DNA from: Pseudomonadota bacterium
GTDB lineage: Bacteria; Pseudomonadota; Alphaproteobacteria; Sphingomonadales; Sphingomonadaceae
Assembly: GCA_023424275.1 (NCBI GenBank)
Contig: JAFAED010000057.1
Span: 1 to 6,000 of the forward strand
Reading direction: 5' to 3'
DNA: 6,000 nucleotides
Under the pieces are notes generated by a model. That model had not been told where the DNA came from and made no database searches. It was given only the letters and a program-made list of their open reading frames with translations. Of the stretch, positions 1-5,679 are shown piece by piece. Position numbers and translations under genes: made by a program. Numbering within the stretch: position 1 is the stretch's first letter; each line of letters begins with the position of its first letter.

Positions 1-608
1 TCGACCTTTTCCTTCATGTCGCCGGGAAGGAAGCCGAGCTTTTCGCCCGCCTCGACCGCCGGGCGCGAGAGGATTAGGCGCTGGACGCTGCCGGTGATGA
101 GCTGCGCGACGGCTTGCGCGACCGCGAGATAGGTCTTGCCGGTACCCGCCGGGCCGAGCGCGAAAATCACGTCGTCGCGCGCGAGCGCCTGCATATAGGG
201 TACCTGCGACGGCGCGCGCGGAACGATCGTCTTCTTGCGCGTGCGGATCATGATCGGCGGCGCTTCGTTCGTGTCGTGACGGATGATGCCCGCGAGCGTC
301 GGCTGCGCCGACATCGCAATCACGCCATCGACGAGGCCGGCGTCGACCTCCTGCCCCTGTTCGATGCGGTTATAGAGTTCGGTGAGCACGTCGCGCGCGC
401 GCGCCGCTGCCTCTGCCTCGCCTTCGATCTGCACGCGATTGCCGCGCGCCGAGATATAGACGCCGAGGCGGTTTTCGATCGCGACGAGGTTGCGGTCGAA
501 CTCGCCGAAGAGAATGCCCAAAAGCTGCGTTCGCTCGAATTCCGCGGTCAGTCGGACGCGGTCGCCGGGTTCGGCGGGGGTGGAGGCGGTCAGCGGGCGT
601 TTGGACAT
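1..608 (-). CDS. ybeZ: PhoH-like ATPase (YbeZ/PhoH family), N-terminal 202 residues, cut by the window edge
   Basis: This is a cytoplasmic P-loop ATPase of the PhoH family; the E. coli homologue YbeZ is linked to the endoribonuclease YbeY and to rRNA and ribosome maturation. The ATG at 608-606 opens a frame that runs off the left edge with no stop. Residues about 17-85 form the KH-like N-terminal part (LLGILFGEFDRNLVAIENRLGV region), which aligns in my memory with YbeZ. Residues 120-132 hold the basic IRTRKKTIVPRAP stretch, residues 152-159 the Walker A motif GPAGTGKT, and residues 181-197 the family signature SRPAVEAGEKLGFLPGD. The Walker B region lies outside the window. An AAGGAG ribosome binding site sits 10 nt before the ATG and supports this start. 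The gene follows miaB by 130 bp, the miaB-ybeZ-ybeY order of E. coli, so ybeY probably comes next beyond the edge (inference). I found no clear promoter of its own. Confidence 0.95.
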   Translation of the reverse strand, partial: MSKRPLTASTPAEPGDRVRLTAEFERTQLLGILFGEFDRNLVAIENRLGVYISARGNRVQIEGEAEAAARARDVLTELYNRIEQGQEVDAGLVDGVIAMSAQPTLAGIIRHDTNEAPPIMIRTRKKTIVPRAPSQVPYMQALARDDVIFALGPAGTGKTYLAVAQAVAQLITGSVQRLILSRPAVEAGEKLGFLPGDMKEKV

Positions 609-618
609 ATAAGCAAGG

Positions 619-624
619 CTCCTT
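619..624 (-). promoter_or_regulatory. Ribosome binding site of the phoH-like gene
   Basis: The plus strand reads ctcctt here, so the mRNA reads AAGGAG, a near-perfect Shine-Dalgarno sequence 10 nt before the ATG at 608. It decides the start in favour of 608 over ATGs at 637 and 654, which are in other frames and lack the protein family signature. Confidence 0.75.
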
Positions 625-643
625 CGATCGACGACATGACTGT

Positions 644-663
644 ACTCCCGCCATGACGGGAGT
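644..663 (-). other. Perfect 7-bp inverted repeat in the miaB-phoH gap
   Basis: The plus strand reads ACTCCCG (644-650), then a 6-nt spacer, then CGGGAGT (657-663), a perfect GC-rich hairpin in RNA. In the direction of transcription it is followed by ACAGTCATG with no run of U, so it is a poor intrinsic terminator. It could instead be an mRNA processing or stability structure between miaB and phoH, or a protein-binding site. The sequence GTCATG occurs three times on the minus strand around it, at plus-strand positions 635-640, 652-657 and 665-670. The remaining sequence from 609 to 738 shows only a weak 5-bp stem at 707-722. Confidence 0.5.
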
Positions 664-738
664 CCATGACTTGCAGGCTGCGAATGCGACAGAAGGAGGC
701 GGAGTGTGTCTTCGGGGAGACAGCTTCCGCCTGCCGCA

Positions 739-2076
739 CTAGGCGACTTCTTCGGTCAAAGCTTCGGCGCCGACGCTGTTCGCGCCGGCCGAGGTGATGC
801 GCACATCGATCATGTCGCCGATCTTGAGCCCCGGCGCGATGACATGCACCGACTGGAGCCAGGGCGATTTGCCGATCAGCTGGCCTTCGAGCTTGCCCTT
901 GCGTTCGAGGAGAAGGCGCGTCGTGCGGCCCACGGTCGCCTCGTTGAACGCCTGTTGCTGTTCGTTCAGCAAGGCCTGCAAGCGCTGGAGTCGATCGTTC
1001 ATCACCGCCTCGTCGATCTGGTCACCCATCGTCGCGGCGGGGGTGCCGGGGCGGCGCGAATATTTGAAGCTATATGCCATCGCATAGTTAGTGGCGCGGA
1101 CGATATCGAGCGTCGCGAGGAAATCTTCCTCGGTTTCGCCGGGGAATCCGACGATGAAGTCGCCCGAGATCGCAATGTCGGGGCGCACGGCGCGCACGCG
1201 CTCGATGACCTTCAGATAGCTTTCGACCGAGTGGCTGCGGTTCATCGCGGCAAGGATGCGGTCGCTGCCCGCCTGCACCGGCAGGTGGAGGAAAGGCATC
1301 AGCTTGTCGACCTCGCCATGCGCGGCGATCAGCCCGTCGGTCATGTCGTTCGGGTGACTGGTCGTGTAGCGGATCCGTTCGAGGCCGTCCTCGCGCGCGA
1401 GTTCGCGGATCAGCCCGTCGAGACCGATCGCCCGGCCCTTGTCATCCTCGCCGTCCCACGCGTTGACGTTCTGGCCGAGCAAGGTGATTTCGCGCACCCC
1501 GCCCGCGACGAGCGCGCGCGCTTCGGCGATGAGGTCGGCGTAGGGCCGGCTGATCTCGGCGCCGCGGGTGTAAGGCACGACGCAATAGGTGCAGAATTTG
1601 TCGCAGCCTTCCTGCACGGTCAGGAAGGCGGTCGGGCGCTGGCCGCCCGCGCGTTTCGGCAGCGCGCCGAACTTGCTTTCGAGCGGCATGTCGAGGTCGA
1701 CGGCCTTCTCGCCGCGTTCGGCGCGCGCGATCAGGTCGGGCAGGCGATGATAGGCCTGCGGGCCGACGACGACATCGACGCTCGGCGCGCGGCGCGCGAT
1801 TTCGGCGCCCTCGGCCTGCGCGACGCAGCCGGCGACGGCGATCGTCGGCGTGCTGCCGTCGGCGCGTTTCAGCCGGCCGATGTCCGAATAGACTTTCTCG
1901 GCTGCTTTCTCGCGGATGTGACAGGTGTTGAGCACGACAAGATCGGCGTCGGCGCCGTCGGCAGCGGCGACATAGCCCTCGGCGCCCAGCATTTCGGCCA
2001 TGCGTTCGCCGTCATAGACGTTCATCTGGCAGCCGAAGGATTTGACGTGGAATGTTTTGGGAGAGTCGGATTTCAT
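739..2076 (-). CDS. miaB: tRNA-2-methylthio-N6-dimethylallyladenosine synthase (MiaB)
   Basis: This radical SAM methylthiotransferase converts i6A at position 37 of tRNAs reading UNN codons into ms2i6A, using two [4Fe-4S] clusters. The protein has 445 residues, a usual MiaB length. The N-terminal MTTase domain (about 8-125) carries Cys16 (SFGCQMN), Cys52 ([12 protein letters not shown]) and Cys84 ([10 protein letters not shown]) for the auxiliary cluster. The radical SAM core carries Cys158, Cys162 and Cys165 in CDKFCTYC, followed by [32 protein letters not shown] and [19 protein letters not shown] domain occupies about 380-440. The open frame extends upstream to 2181, but those 35 residues are basic, low in complexity and overlap plsC, so I chose the ATG at 2076, where MiaB homology begins. 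That start lies 7 bp after the plsC stop with no clear Shine-Dalgarno sequence, which suggests translational coupling. The stop is TAG at 741-739. A 514-codon frame on the opposite strand is a shadow. Confidence 0.98.
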   Translation of the reverse strand: MKSDSPKTFHVKSFGCQMNVYDGERMAEMLGAEGYVAAADGADADLVVLNTCHIREKAAEKVYSDIGRLKRADGSTPTIAVAGCVAQAEGAEIARRAPSVDVVVGPQAYHRLPDLIARAERGEKAVDLDMPLESKFGALPKRAGGQRPTAFLTVQEGCDKFCTYCVVPYTRGAEISRPYADLIAEARALVAGGVREITLLGQNVNAWDGEDDKGRAIGLDGLIRELAREDGLERIRYTTSHPNDMTDGLIAAHGEVDKLMPFLHLPVQAGSDRILAAMNRSHSVESYLKVIERVRAVRPDIAISGDFIVGFPGETEEDFLATLDIVRATNYAMAYSFKYSRRPGTPAATMGDQIDEAVMNDRLQRLQALLNEQQQAFNEATVGRTTRLLLERKGKLEGQLIGKSPWLQSVHVIAPGLKIGDMIDVRITSAGANSVGAEALTEEVA

Positions 2077-2083
2077 CGGCGCG

Positions 2084-2872
2084 CTATAGGCGATGCGGTG
2101 CGCCGGCGGAAGACTGTGCGATTTCCGCCGCGATCGTCGCGCGCGCCGCCTCGGCAAGCAGCTTGCGGTCGCCTTCGACAATGTCGGGAAGCGGGTCGAG
2201 ATAGTGGATCGTCAGGTGGATCGGACGCTTGCGCGCGAGCAATCGCTTGAAATTGTCGAGCCCGGATTCGGGGTCGAGCCAGGCGATATCGTTCGCCTCA
2301 TGCCCATAGTCGAGGAAGACCGGCTGGACGCGCAGGTTCGGCGGGGTCGGGATCACCGCCTGAAACAACGAGGCGCGGAAGGGCAGCAGCCCATCGCCCG
2401 GCCCCGTCGTGCCCTCGGGAAAGAGGGTCACCGGGCGGCCGCGCGCGAGCGCGTTGCGCAGGTCGTTCGCCTGATTGTGGATCTCGCGCCGCGCCTCACG
2501 CTGGACGTAAACGGTGTGGTTCTGGTCGGCGAGCCAGCCGACGAGCGGGGTCGTGCCGACCTCCGCCTTCGACACGAAGGCCGAGCGCGCGGCGCCGCCG
2601 AGTGCGAGGATGTCGAGCCAGCTCACATGGTTCGACACGAACAGGACATTGCGCCGCAGCCGCGTGCCCGTCGTGCGGATGCGGAGTCCCGCGATCCAGC
2701 CGACGGCATTCAGAAACGCCATCACCATCGGCGAAGGGCGCCCGACGGCGCGGTAGAGCAGATGCGGGACGATCAGAAAAAGGAGCGTCAGCACCATCAG
2801 GGCGAGACGGGCGACCGTCCGCCAGGTAATCGCGCTGCGATCAGTCGCGCTTGCGATCGATGGCGACACCAT
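2084..2872 (-). CDS. plsC: 1-acyl-sn-glycerol-3-phosphate acyltransferase (PlsC family)
   Basis: This membrane-associated lysophosphatidic acid acyltransferase is predicted to add the second acyl chain to 1-acyl-glycerol-3-phosphate, giving phosphatidic acid for phospholipid synthesis. It has 262 residues. One hydrophobic segment lies at about 19-40 ([20 protein letters not shown]). The catalytic HX4D motif is NHVSWLD with His82 and Asp87, and the substrate-binding motif is FPEGTT at 151-156. The length and single N-terminal anchor suit bacterial PlsC. The gene overlaps the end of fur by up to 32 bp and is followed 7 bp later by miaB, so the three look like one transcript. The start is uncertain by one codon: the ATG at 2872 is only 4 nt from a GGAG, while the next codon, GTG at 2869, has the better 7-nt spacing. 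The exact acyl acceptor could differ, since ornithine-lipid acyltransferases (OlsA) share this fold and these motifs, but nothing here points to olsB. Confidence 0.92.
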   Translation of the reverse strand: MVSPSIASATDRSAITWRTVARLALMVLTLLFLIVPHLLYRAVGRPSPMVMAFLNAVGWIAGLRIRTTGTRLRRNVLFVSNHVSWLDILALGGAARSAFVSKAEVGTTPLVGWLADQNHTVYVQREARREIHNQANDLRNALARGRPVTLFPEGTTGPGDGLLPFRASLFQAVIPTPPNLRVQPVFLDYGHEANDIAWLDPESGLDNFKRLLARKRPIHLTIHYLDPLPDIVEGDRKLLAEAARATIAAEIAQSSAGAPHRL

Positions 2873-3266
2873 AAAGCTCCATGCGGTGGTCGACGAGGCG
2901 GAAGCCCAGCCGTTCGGCGATCACCTTTTGCAACGCCTCAAGCTCGGGATCGACGAATTCGATCACCTTGCCCGTTTCGACGTCGATCAGATGATCGTGG
3001 TGCGCCTCGGGCGCGGCTTCGTAGCGCGAGCGGCCGTCGCCGAAATCGTGACGGTCGAGAATGCCCGCCTCTTCGAACAGGCGGACGGTGCGATAGACGG
3101 TGGCGATCGAGATGCCGCTGTCGAGTTTCGATGCGCGTTCATAGAGCGTCTCGACGTCGGGATGATCCTCCGAATCCGAAATCACGCGCGCGATGATGCG
3201 GCGCTGCTCGGTGATGCGAAGGCCCTTTTCGTGGCACAGGGCTTCGAGATCGATATTACCGGACAT
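2841..3266 (-). CDS. fur: Fur family transcriptional regulator (ferric uptake regulator type)
   Basis: This cytoplasmic metal-responsive repressor has 141 residues. The winged-helix DNA-binding domain (about 1-80) includes GLRITEQRRIIARVI and the recognition region SGISIATVYRTVRLFEEAGI. The dimerisation and metal domain (about 85-141) carries HHDH at 89-92, and His35, Glu83, Glu108 and His127 fall at positions expected for metal ligands. E. coli Fur has two cysteines just after HHDHLI (Cys93 and Cys96). Here the segment reads HHDHLIDVETGKVIEF with Asp95 and Thr98, so the Cys-based structural zinc site is absent, as is common in alphaproteobacterial Fur/Mur proteins. HHDH rather than HHH argues against Irr. 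Metal choice (Fe or Mn) cannot be read from sequence. The frame is open back to 3350, but the ATG at 3266 is chosen because AGGAAAGG lies 5 nt upstream, family homology begins there, and the longer form would include the putative promoter. plsC overlaps its 3' end. Confidence 0.95.
   Translation of the reverse strand: MSGNIDLEALCHEKGLRITEQRRIIARVISDSEDHPDVETLYERASKLDSGISIATVYRTVRLFEEAGILDRHDFGDGRSRYEAAPEAHHDHLIDVETGKVIEFVDPELEALQKVIAERLGFRLVDHRMELYGVAIDRKRD
2877..2880 (-). promoter_or_regulatory. GGAG ribosome binding site of plsC, inside the end of fur
   Basis: The plus strand reads ctcc, giving GGAG in the mRNA within the last codons of fur. It is 4 nt from the ATG at 2872 and 7 nt from the in-frame GTG at 2869. 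The spacing favours the GTG, and codon type favours the ATG; the protein differs by one residue. Confidence 0.5.
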
Positions 3267-3271
3267 GCTTG

Positions 3272-3279
3272 CCTTTCCT
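3272..3279 (-). promoter_or_regulatory. Ribosome binding site of fur
   Basis: The plus strand cctttcct gives AGGAAAGG in the mRNA, 5 nt before the ATG at 3266. It fixes the fur start at 3266 rather than the upstream in-frame ATG at 3350. Confidence 0.65.
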
Positions 3280-3312
3280 GCGGATGCAGCCGTGTTTGTC
3301 TTTGTTGCAAAC

Positions 3313-3341
3313 TGTATAGGCACGCCCTGCGGATAGGACAA
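3313..3341 (-). promoter_or_regulatory. Candidate sigma-70-type promoter of fur
   Basis: Read on the minus strand, TTGTCC (3341-3336) and TATACA (3318-3313) are separated by exactly 17 bp. Each matches four of six bases of the TTGACA/TATAAT consensus. A start site a few bases downstream would give a leader of about 40 nt before the fur ATG at 3266. The element sits directly after the hairpin at 3340-3369, fitting a boundary between the mucR transcript and a fur-plsC-miaB transcript. I see no convincing Fur-box palindrome. This is a hand match and needs transcription start mapping. Confidence 0.45.
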
Positions 3342-3369
3342 GGGCGGCACCCCCTAAGACGCCGCCCTT
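3340..3369 (-). terminator. 9-bp hairpin after mucR, possible terminator
   Basis: A perfect inverted repeat AAGGGCGGC / GCCGCCCTT has its arms at 3340-3348 and 3361-3369 and a 12-nt loop. In the minus-strand transcript it lies 33 nt after the mucR stop and is followed by GTCC, so there is only a two-U tail; as an intrinsic terminator it is strong in stem and weak in tail. Its last two bases overlap the TTGTCC -35 element proposed for fur. A smaller 5-bp stem (GCTCC/GGAGC) lies at 3374-3387; on the plus strand it is followed by GTTTT, but no plus-strand gene ends there. Confidence 0.45.
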
Positions 3370-3402
3370 CCCTGCTCCGGCTGGAGCGTTTTATCGCGTG
3401 TT

Positions 3403-3837
3403 TCAGGCTTTCGCCTTGCGCTTGCGCCCGCCGCCGCGACCCTTGGTGCCGAGGCCGATTTCCTTCGCCAGCGCGCGACGCTTTTCGGCGTAGTTCGGCG
3501 CGACCATCGGATAGTCGGCGGGAAGACCCCATTTGGTGCGATAGTCATCGGGGGTCATGCCATAGTGCGTCATCAGGTGACGGCGCAGCATTTTCAGCTT
3601 CTTGCCGTCTTCGAGACAGACGATGTAATCCGGTTTGACCGACGTACGGATCGATACCGCAGGCACCAGCTTTTCCTCGACGACGGGCTGCCCCCCCAGA
3701 CCCGACAATGCCGCATGGACATTGTTGATCAATATGGAGAGATCCGAAATGGCGACGCTGTTATTGCTGACATGTGCGGCGACGATATCGGCCGTCAGCG
3801 TAACGAGCATCTCATTGGTATCGGCTTGATCGGACAT
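3403..3837 (-). CDS. MucR/Ros family zinc-finger transcriptional regulator
   Basis: This is a 144-residue DNA-binding protein of the alphaproteobacterial Ros/MucR family, whose members bind AT-rich promoters and control exopolysaccharide, motility, cell cycle or virulence genes. Residues 1-48 are the helical N-terminal region that in MucR drives oligomerisation. The family core runs from about 70 to 131: YIVCLEDGKKLKMLRRHL, then MTPDDYRTKWGLPADYPMVAPNYAEKRRALAKEIGLG. The zinc site reads Cys74-x2-Asp77-x9-His87-x3-His91, with Asp where Agrobacterium Ros has its second Cys; this Cys-Asp-His-His form is known in some homologues. The C-terminus (about 131-144) is a Gly/Arg/Lys tail, probably contacting DNA. 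The ATG at 3837 has AAGGAA 7 nt upstream. The gene has gaps on both sides (108 bp from rimI, 136 bp to fur) and is probably transcribed alone. Target genes cannot be inferred; sphingomonads often carry several paralogues, so I give no gene symbol. Confidence 0.93.
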   Translation of the reverse strand: MSDQADTNEMLVTLTADIVAAHVSNNSVAISDLSILINNVHAALSGLGGQPVVEEKLVPAVSIRTSVKPDYIVCLEDGKKLKMLRRHLMTHYGMTPDDYRTKWGLPADYPMVAPNYAEKRRALAKEIGLGTKGRGGGRKRKAKA

Positions 3838-3844
3838 GAGACTA

Positions 3845-3873
3845 TTCCTTGTTTACTTTACCCAGAACAAAGG
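3845..3873 (-). promoter_or_regulatory. mucR ribosome binding site within a possible masking hairpin
   Basis: AAGGAA (3850-3845) lies 7 nt before the mucR ATG. The mRNA segment CCTTTGTT (3873-3866) can pair with AACAAGG (3853-3847) across a 12-nt loop with one bulged base, covering the AAGG of the ribosome binding site. The binding site is well supported; the fold is a candidate only. The rest of the rimI-mucR gap (to 3945) is AT-richer than the genes and has an A-run near 3890-3896. I found no confident -35/-10 pair in it. Confidence 0.4.
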
Positions 3874-3945
3874 ACGGCGAATATTGGATTTTTTCTTTCG
3901 CCGGGCGGATTACTGCCACTTTGGATGCAATTTCGCAATGACCGA

Positions 3946-4428
3946 TCAGGCGGTTTTCCCGGCGTCTCGGACGCGCCGCATCGTCACGGCATCGCGGACG
4001 ACGCCGTCATTGCCGCGATAATAGGCCGGCCGCCGGCCGCATTCCGAAAAGCCCGAATTTTGATATAGATAGACGGCATTATTGTCGGCGCGCATTTCGA
4101 GAAAATATTCGTCGGCACCCTGTTCTGTCGCCCATGCCTGCCAGTCGTCCATCAGTAATGCACCAATATTGCGACCACGGTGATGCGGATCGACCGCCAG
4201 CAGCAGCAATTCGCTTTCGGGTCCGGCGACGCGCGCAGCCGAAAAGCCGCACGGCTGCTCCCCGTCCCACGCAACGCAGACACGCGCAGACGGCAGCGCG
4301 AACAGGGTGAGCAACTGCGCACCGCTCCATGCTTCGCCATAGGCGGGGTCAAAGGCCGCTTCCATGACGCGCATGACGGCCGCGAGATCGCCGACGCGCG
4401 CCGTCGCGAGGCGGATATCGCCCGTCAT
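3946..4428 (-). CDS. rimI: GNAT N-acetyltransferase, ribosomal protein S18-alanine acetyltransferase (RimI-type)
   Basis: This cytoplasmic acetyltransferase is predicted to use acetyl-CoA to acetylate the N-terminal alanine of ribosomal protein S18. It has 160 residues, slightly longer than E. coli RimI. Visible GNAT elements are Trp34 in EAWSGAQL, the beta4-alpha3 acetyl-CoA loop ELLLLAVDPHHRGRNIGALL (73-92, with the RGRNIG pyrophosphate loop), and EMRADNNAVYLYQNSGF (111-127), the typical RimI segment with candidate catalytic Glu111 and Tyr122. The segment between this Glu and Tyr is one residue shorter than in E. coli RimI as I recall it. The ATG at 4428 overlaps the tsaB stop as ATGA, so translation is coupled. 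No ribosome binding site stands out. tsaB and rimI neighbour each other in many bacteria, which supports the call. RimI-like GNATs may have other substrates, so the family is firm and the substrate less so. Confidence 0.9.
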   Translation of the reverse strand: MTGDIRLATARVGDLAAVMRVMEAAFDPAYGEAWSGAQLLTLFALPSARVCVAWDGEQPCGFSAARVAGPESELLLLAVDPHHRGRNIGALLMDDWQAWATEQGADEYFLEMRADNNAVYLYQNSGFSECGRRPAYYRGNDGVVRDAVTMRRVRDAGKTA

Positions 4429-5042
4429 GACGCCGCCATCGGCTTGGCGTCGGGCGCGCGGCCGTAGATCGGACTGGGCTGGTCGATCAGCGCCGCAGGC
4501 GGCAGGCGGAGAAAGCCGCGTGCGTCGGGGAGCGTCGTCAGTGCGCGGCCCGTGCCGCGACGCGCGACAAAGGGCTCGGCGCGATTGCCGACGGCCAACT
4601 CGTCACCGATCAGGACGGCGTCCTCTGGCAAAAGCGAGCGGAGGTCGGCGCGCGGCGCAAGGTCGACGGCGAAGGGCTGAACGAACCATTGCCCATGACC
4701 GCCCTCCATCACGACGAGCGCGCCGCCCGCCGCTGCGATCTCGTCGGCAGAATTTGCGGCGACCAGCGCCAGCGTCGAAAAGCCGTGCACCGGCACCTGC
4801 CAGCCGAGCGCGAGCGCGCGCGCTGCGGCAACGCCGATCCGCACCCCGGCAAAACTGCCCGGTCCGCAGCCGACGGCGATGACATCGGCGCGACCACCGT
4901 TCGTGAGTTCGGCGATCAACGGGACGAGCCGTTCGGCATGGCCGCGGCCGATCACCTCGTGGCGATAATCGATGACTTCGCCCGCCTCGACCAAAGCCAC
5001 CGAACAGGCCTCACTCGCCGAATCGATGACCAAATGCCGCAT
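4425..5042 (-). CDS. tsaB: tRNA threonylcarbamoyladenosine biosynthesis protein TsaB
   Basis: TsaB is the scaffold partner of TsaD and TsaE in making t6A at position 37 of tRNAs reading ANN codons. It has an ASKHA (actin-like) fold but lacks TsaD's metal-binding catalytic residues. The protein has 205 residues, close to the usual length of about 220-230. Motifs are LVIDSASEACSVALVE (4-19), GRGHAERLVPLI (32-43), VGCGPGSFAGVRIGVAAARALALGW (57-81, the TsaB signature) and the C-terminal GRAPDAKP near 194-201. The ATG at 5042 begins MRHLVIDSAS, as expected for the first beta strand. It starts 18 bp after the nitroreductase stop with only weak ribosome binding site potential, and its TGA overlaps the rimI ATG. 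tsaD, tsaE and tsaC are not in the window. Confidence 0.96.
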   Translation of the reverse strand: MRHLVIDSASEACSVALVEAGEVIDYRHEVIGRGHAERLVPLIAELTNGGRADVIAVGCGPGSFAGVRIGVAAARALALGWQVPVHGFSTLALVAANSADEIAAAGGALVVMEGGHGQWFVQPFAVDLAPRADLRSLLPEDAVLIGDELAVGNRAEPFVARRGTGRALTTLPDARGFLRLPPAALIDQPSPIYGRAPDAKPMAAS

Positions 5043-5060
5043 GGGACGGGAGAAAGCCGT

Positions 5061-5654
5061 TCAGGCGATGCGATTGAAACGGCCGAAATCCGGGCGCGGG
5101 CTGCGCTCGAAGATCGTCGCGGGATCGCCATAGCCGAGCGTCGAGATGAAATTGCTCTTCACATGCGGCTCGTCCGCGAAAAAGGCTTCGTCGACACCGG
5201 CGTTATTGAAGCCGGACATCGGCCCGGTGTCGAGACCGAGCGCGCGCGCCGCGAGGATGAAATAGGCACCCTGCAAGCTGGAGTTGCGGAAGGCGGTCGT
5301 TTCGGCCAGCGGCGCGTTGCCGGCGAACCAGCTGCGCGCATCGGCGTGCGGAAAGAGTTCGGGCAGATTCTCGTAAAACGCATTGTCGCTCGCAATGATC
5401 GCGGTGACCGGCGCCTTCAGGATTTTTTCGGCATTGGCCGGAAGCGCGAGCGCGGCGAGTTTCGCCTTTGCCGCGTCGCTCACACACCAGACGATCCGCG
5501 CAGGCAGGCTGTTCGCGCTGGTCGGGCCGAATTTCACCAGATCCCAGATCGCGTGCAACTGCGCCTCGGACACCGGCCGATCGCTGTAGCCGTTATACGT
5601 ACGCGCGGTACGGAACAGCTGGTCGAGAGCGCTGTCGGAAAGCGGCTCGCTCAT
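5061..5654 (-). CDS. RutE/HadB-like FMN-dependent nitroreductase family oxidoreductase (putative malonic semialdehyde reductase)
   Basis: This is a 197-residue flavoprotein of the nitroreductase superfamily. It resembles E. coli RutE, which is assigned to reduce malonic semialdehyde to 3-hydroxypropionate in uracil breakdown, over nearly its full length: [16 protein letters not shown] (15-30), [15 protein letters not shown] (41-55), [18 protein letters not shown] (81-98), [11 protein letters not shown] (100-110), [13 protein letters not shown] (120-132), [12 protein letters not shown] (138-149) and TLGYGD (172-177). The Arg residues near 15-18, the GPTSAN loop and the glycine-rich [10 protein letters not shown] are expected to bind FMN. 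GAGGAG sits 7 nt before the ATG at 5654. It follows the nfu gene by 25 bp and precedes tsaB by 18 bp, so it is likely co-transcribed with both. No other rut gene is visible, so a role in pyrimidine catabolism is not supported by context; a general quinone, nitro or aldehyde reductase is equally possible. Confidence 0.88.
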   Translation of the reverse strand: MSEPLSDSALDQLFRTARTYNGYSDRPVSEAQLHAIWDLVKFGPTSANSLPARIVWCVSDAAKAKLAALALPANAEKILKAPVTAIIASDNAFYENLPELFPHADARSWFAGNAPLAETTAFRNSSLQGAYFILAARALGLDTGPMSGFNNAGVDEAFFADEPHVKSNFISTLGYGDPATIFERSPRPDFGRFNRIA

Positions 5655-5661
5655 GGGCTAA

Positions 5662-5667
5662 CTCCTC
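5662..5667 (-). promoter_or_regulatory. Ribosome binding site of the nitroreductase gene
   Basis: The plus strand ctcctc gives GAGGAG in the mRNA, 7 nt before the ATG at 5654. It is the strongest Shine-Dalgarno sequence in this block and confirms the start. Confidence 0.7.
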
Positions 5668-5679
5668 AGGGAAAAATGG

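Noticed and set aside
590..637. 15-codon upstream ORF overlapping the phoH start on the minus strand
   Set aside because: No ribosome binding site before its ATG and no sign of coding constraint; too short to support.
2077..2181. Upstream extension of miaB by 35 codons
   Set aside because: The extra residues are basic and non-homologous and lie inside plsC. MiaB homology starts at the ATG at 2076, just after the plsC stop.
706..2250. Open frame of 514 codons on the plus strand opposite miaB
   Set aside because: It is antisense to a complete MiaB with all catalytic cysteines. Its product is rich in Arg, Ala, Asp and His with no recognisable domain, typical of a shadow frame in GC-rich DNA where NNG/NNC codon bias suppresses antisense stops.
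2093..3196. Open frame of 367 codons on the plus strand opposite plsC and fur
   Set aside because: Arg-rich low-complexity product antisense to two genes with clear family motifs; a shadow.
3267..3350. Upstream extension of fur by 28 codons
   Set aside because: The ATG at 3266 has a good ribosome binding site and matches the family N-terminus; the extension would cover the candidate promoter.
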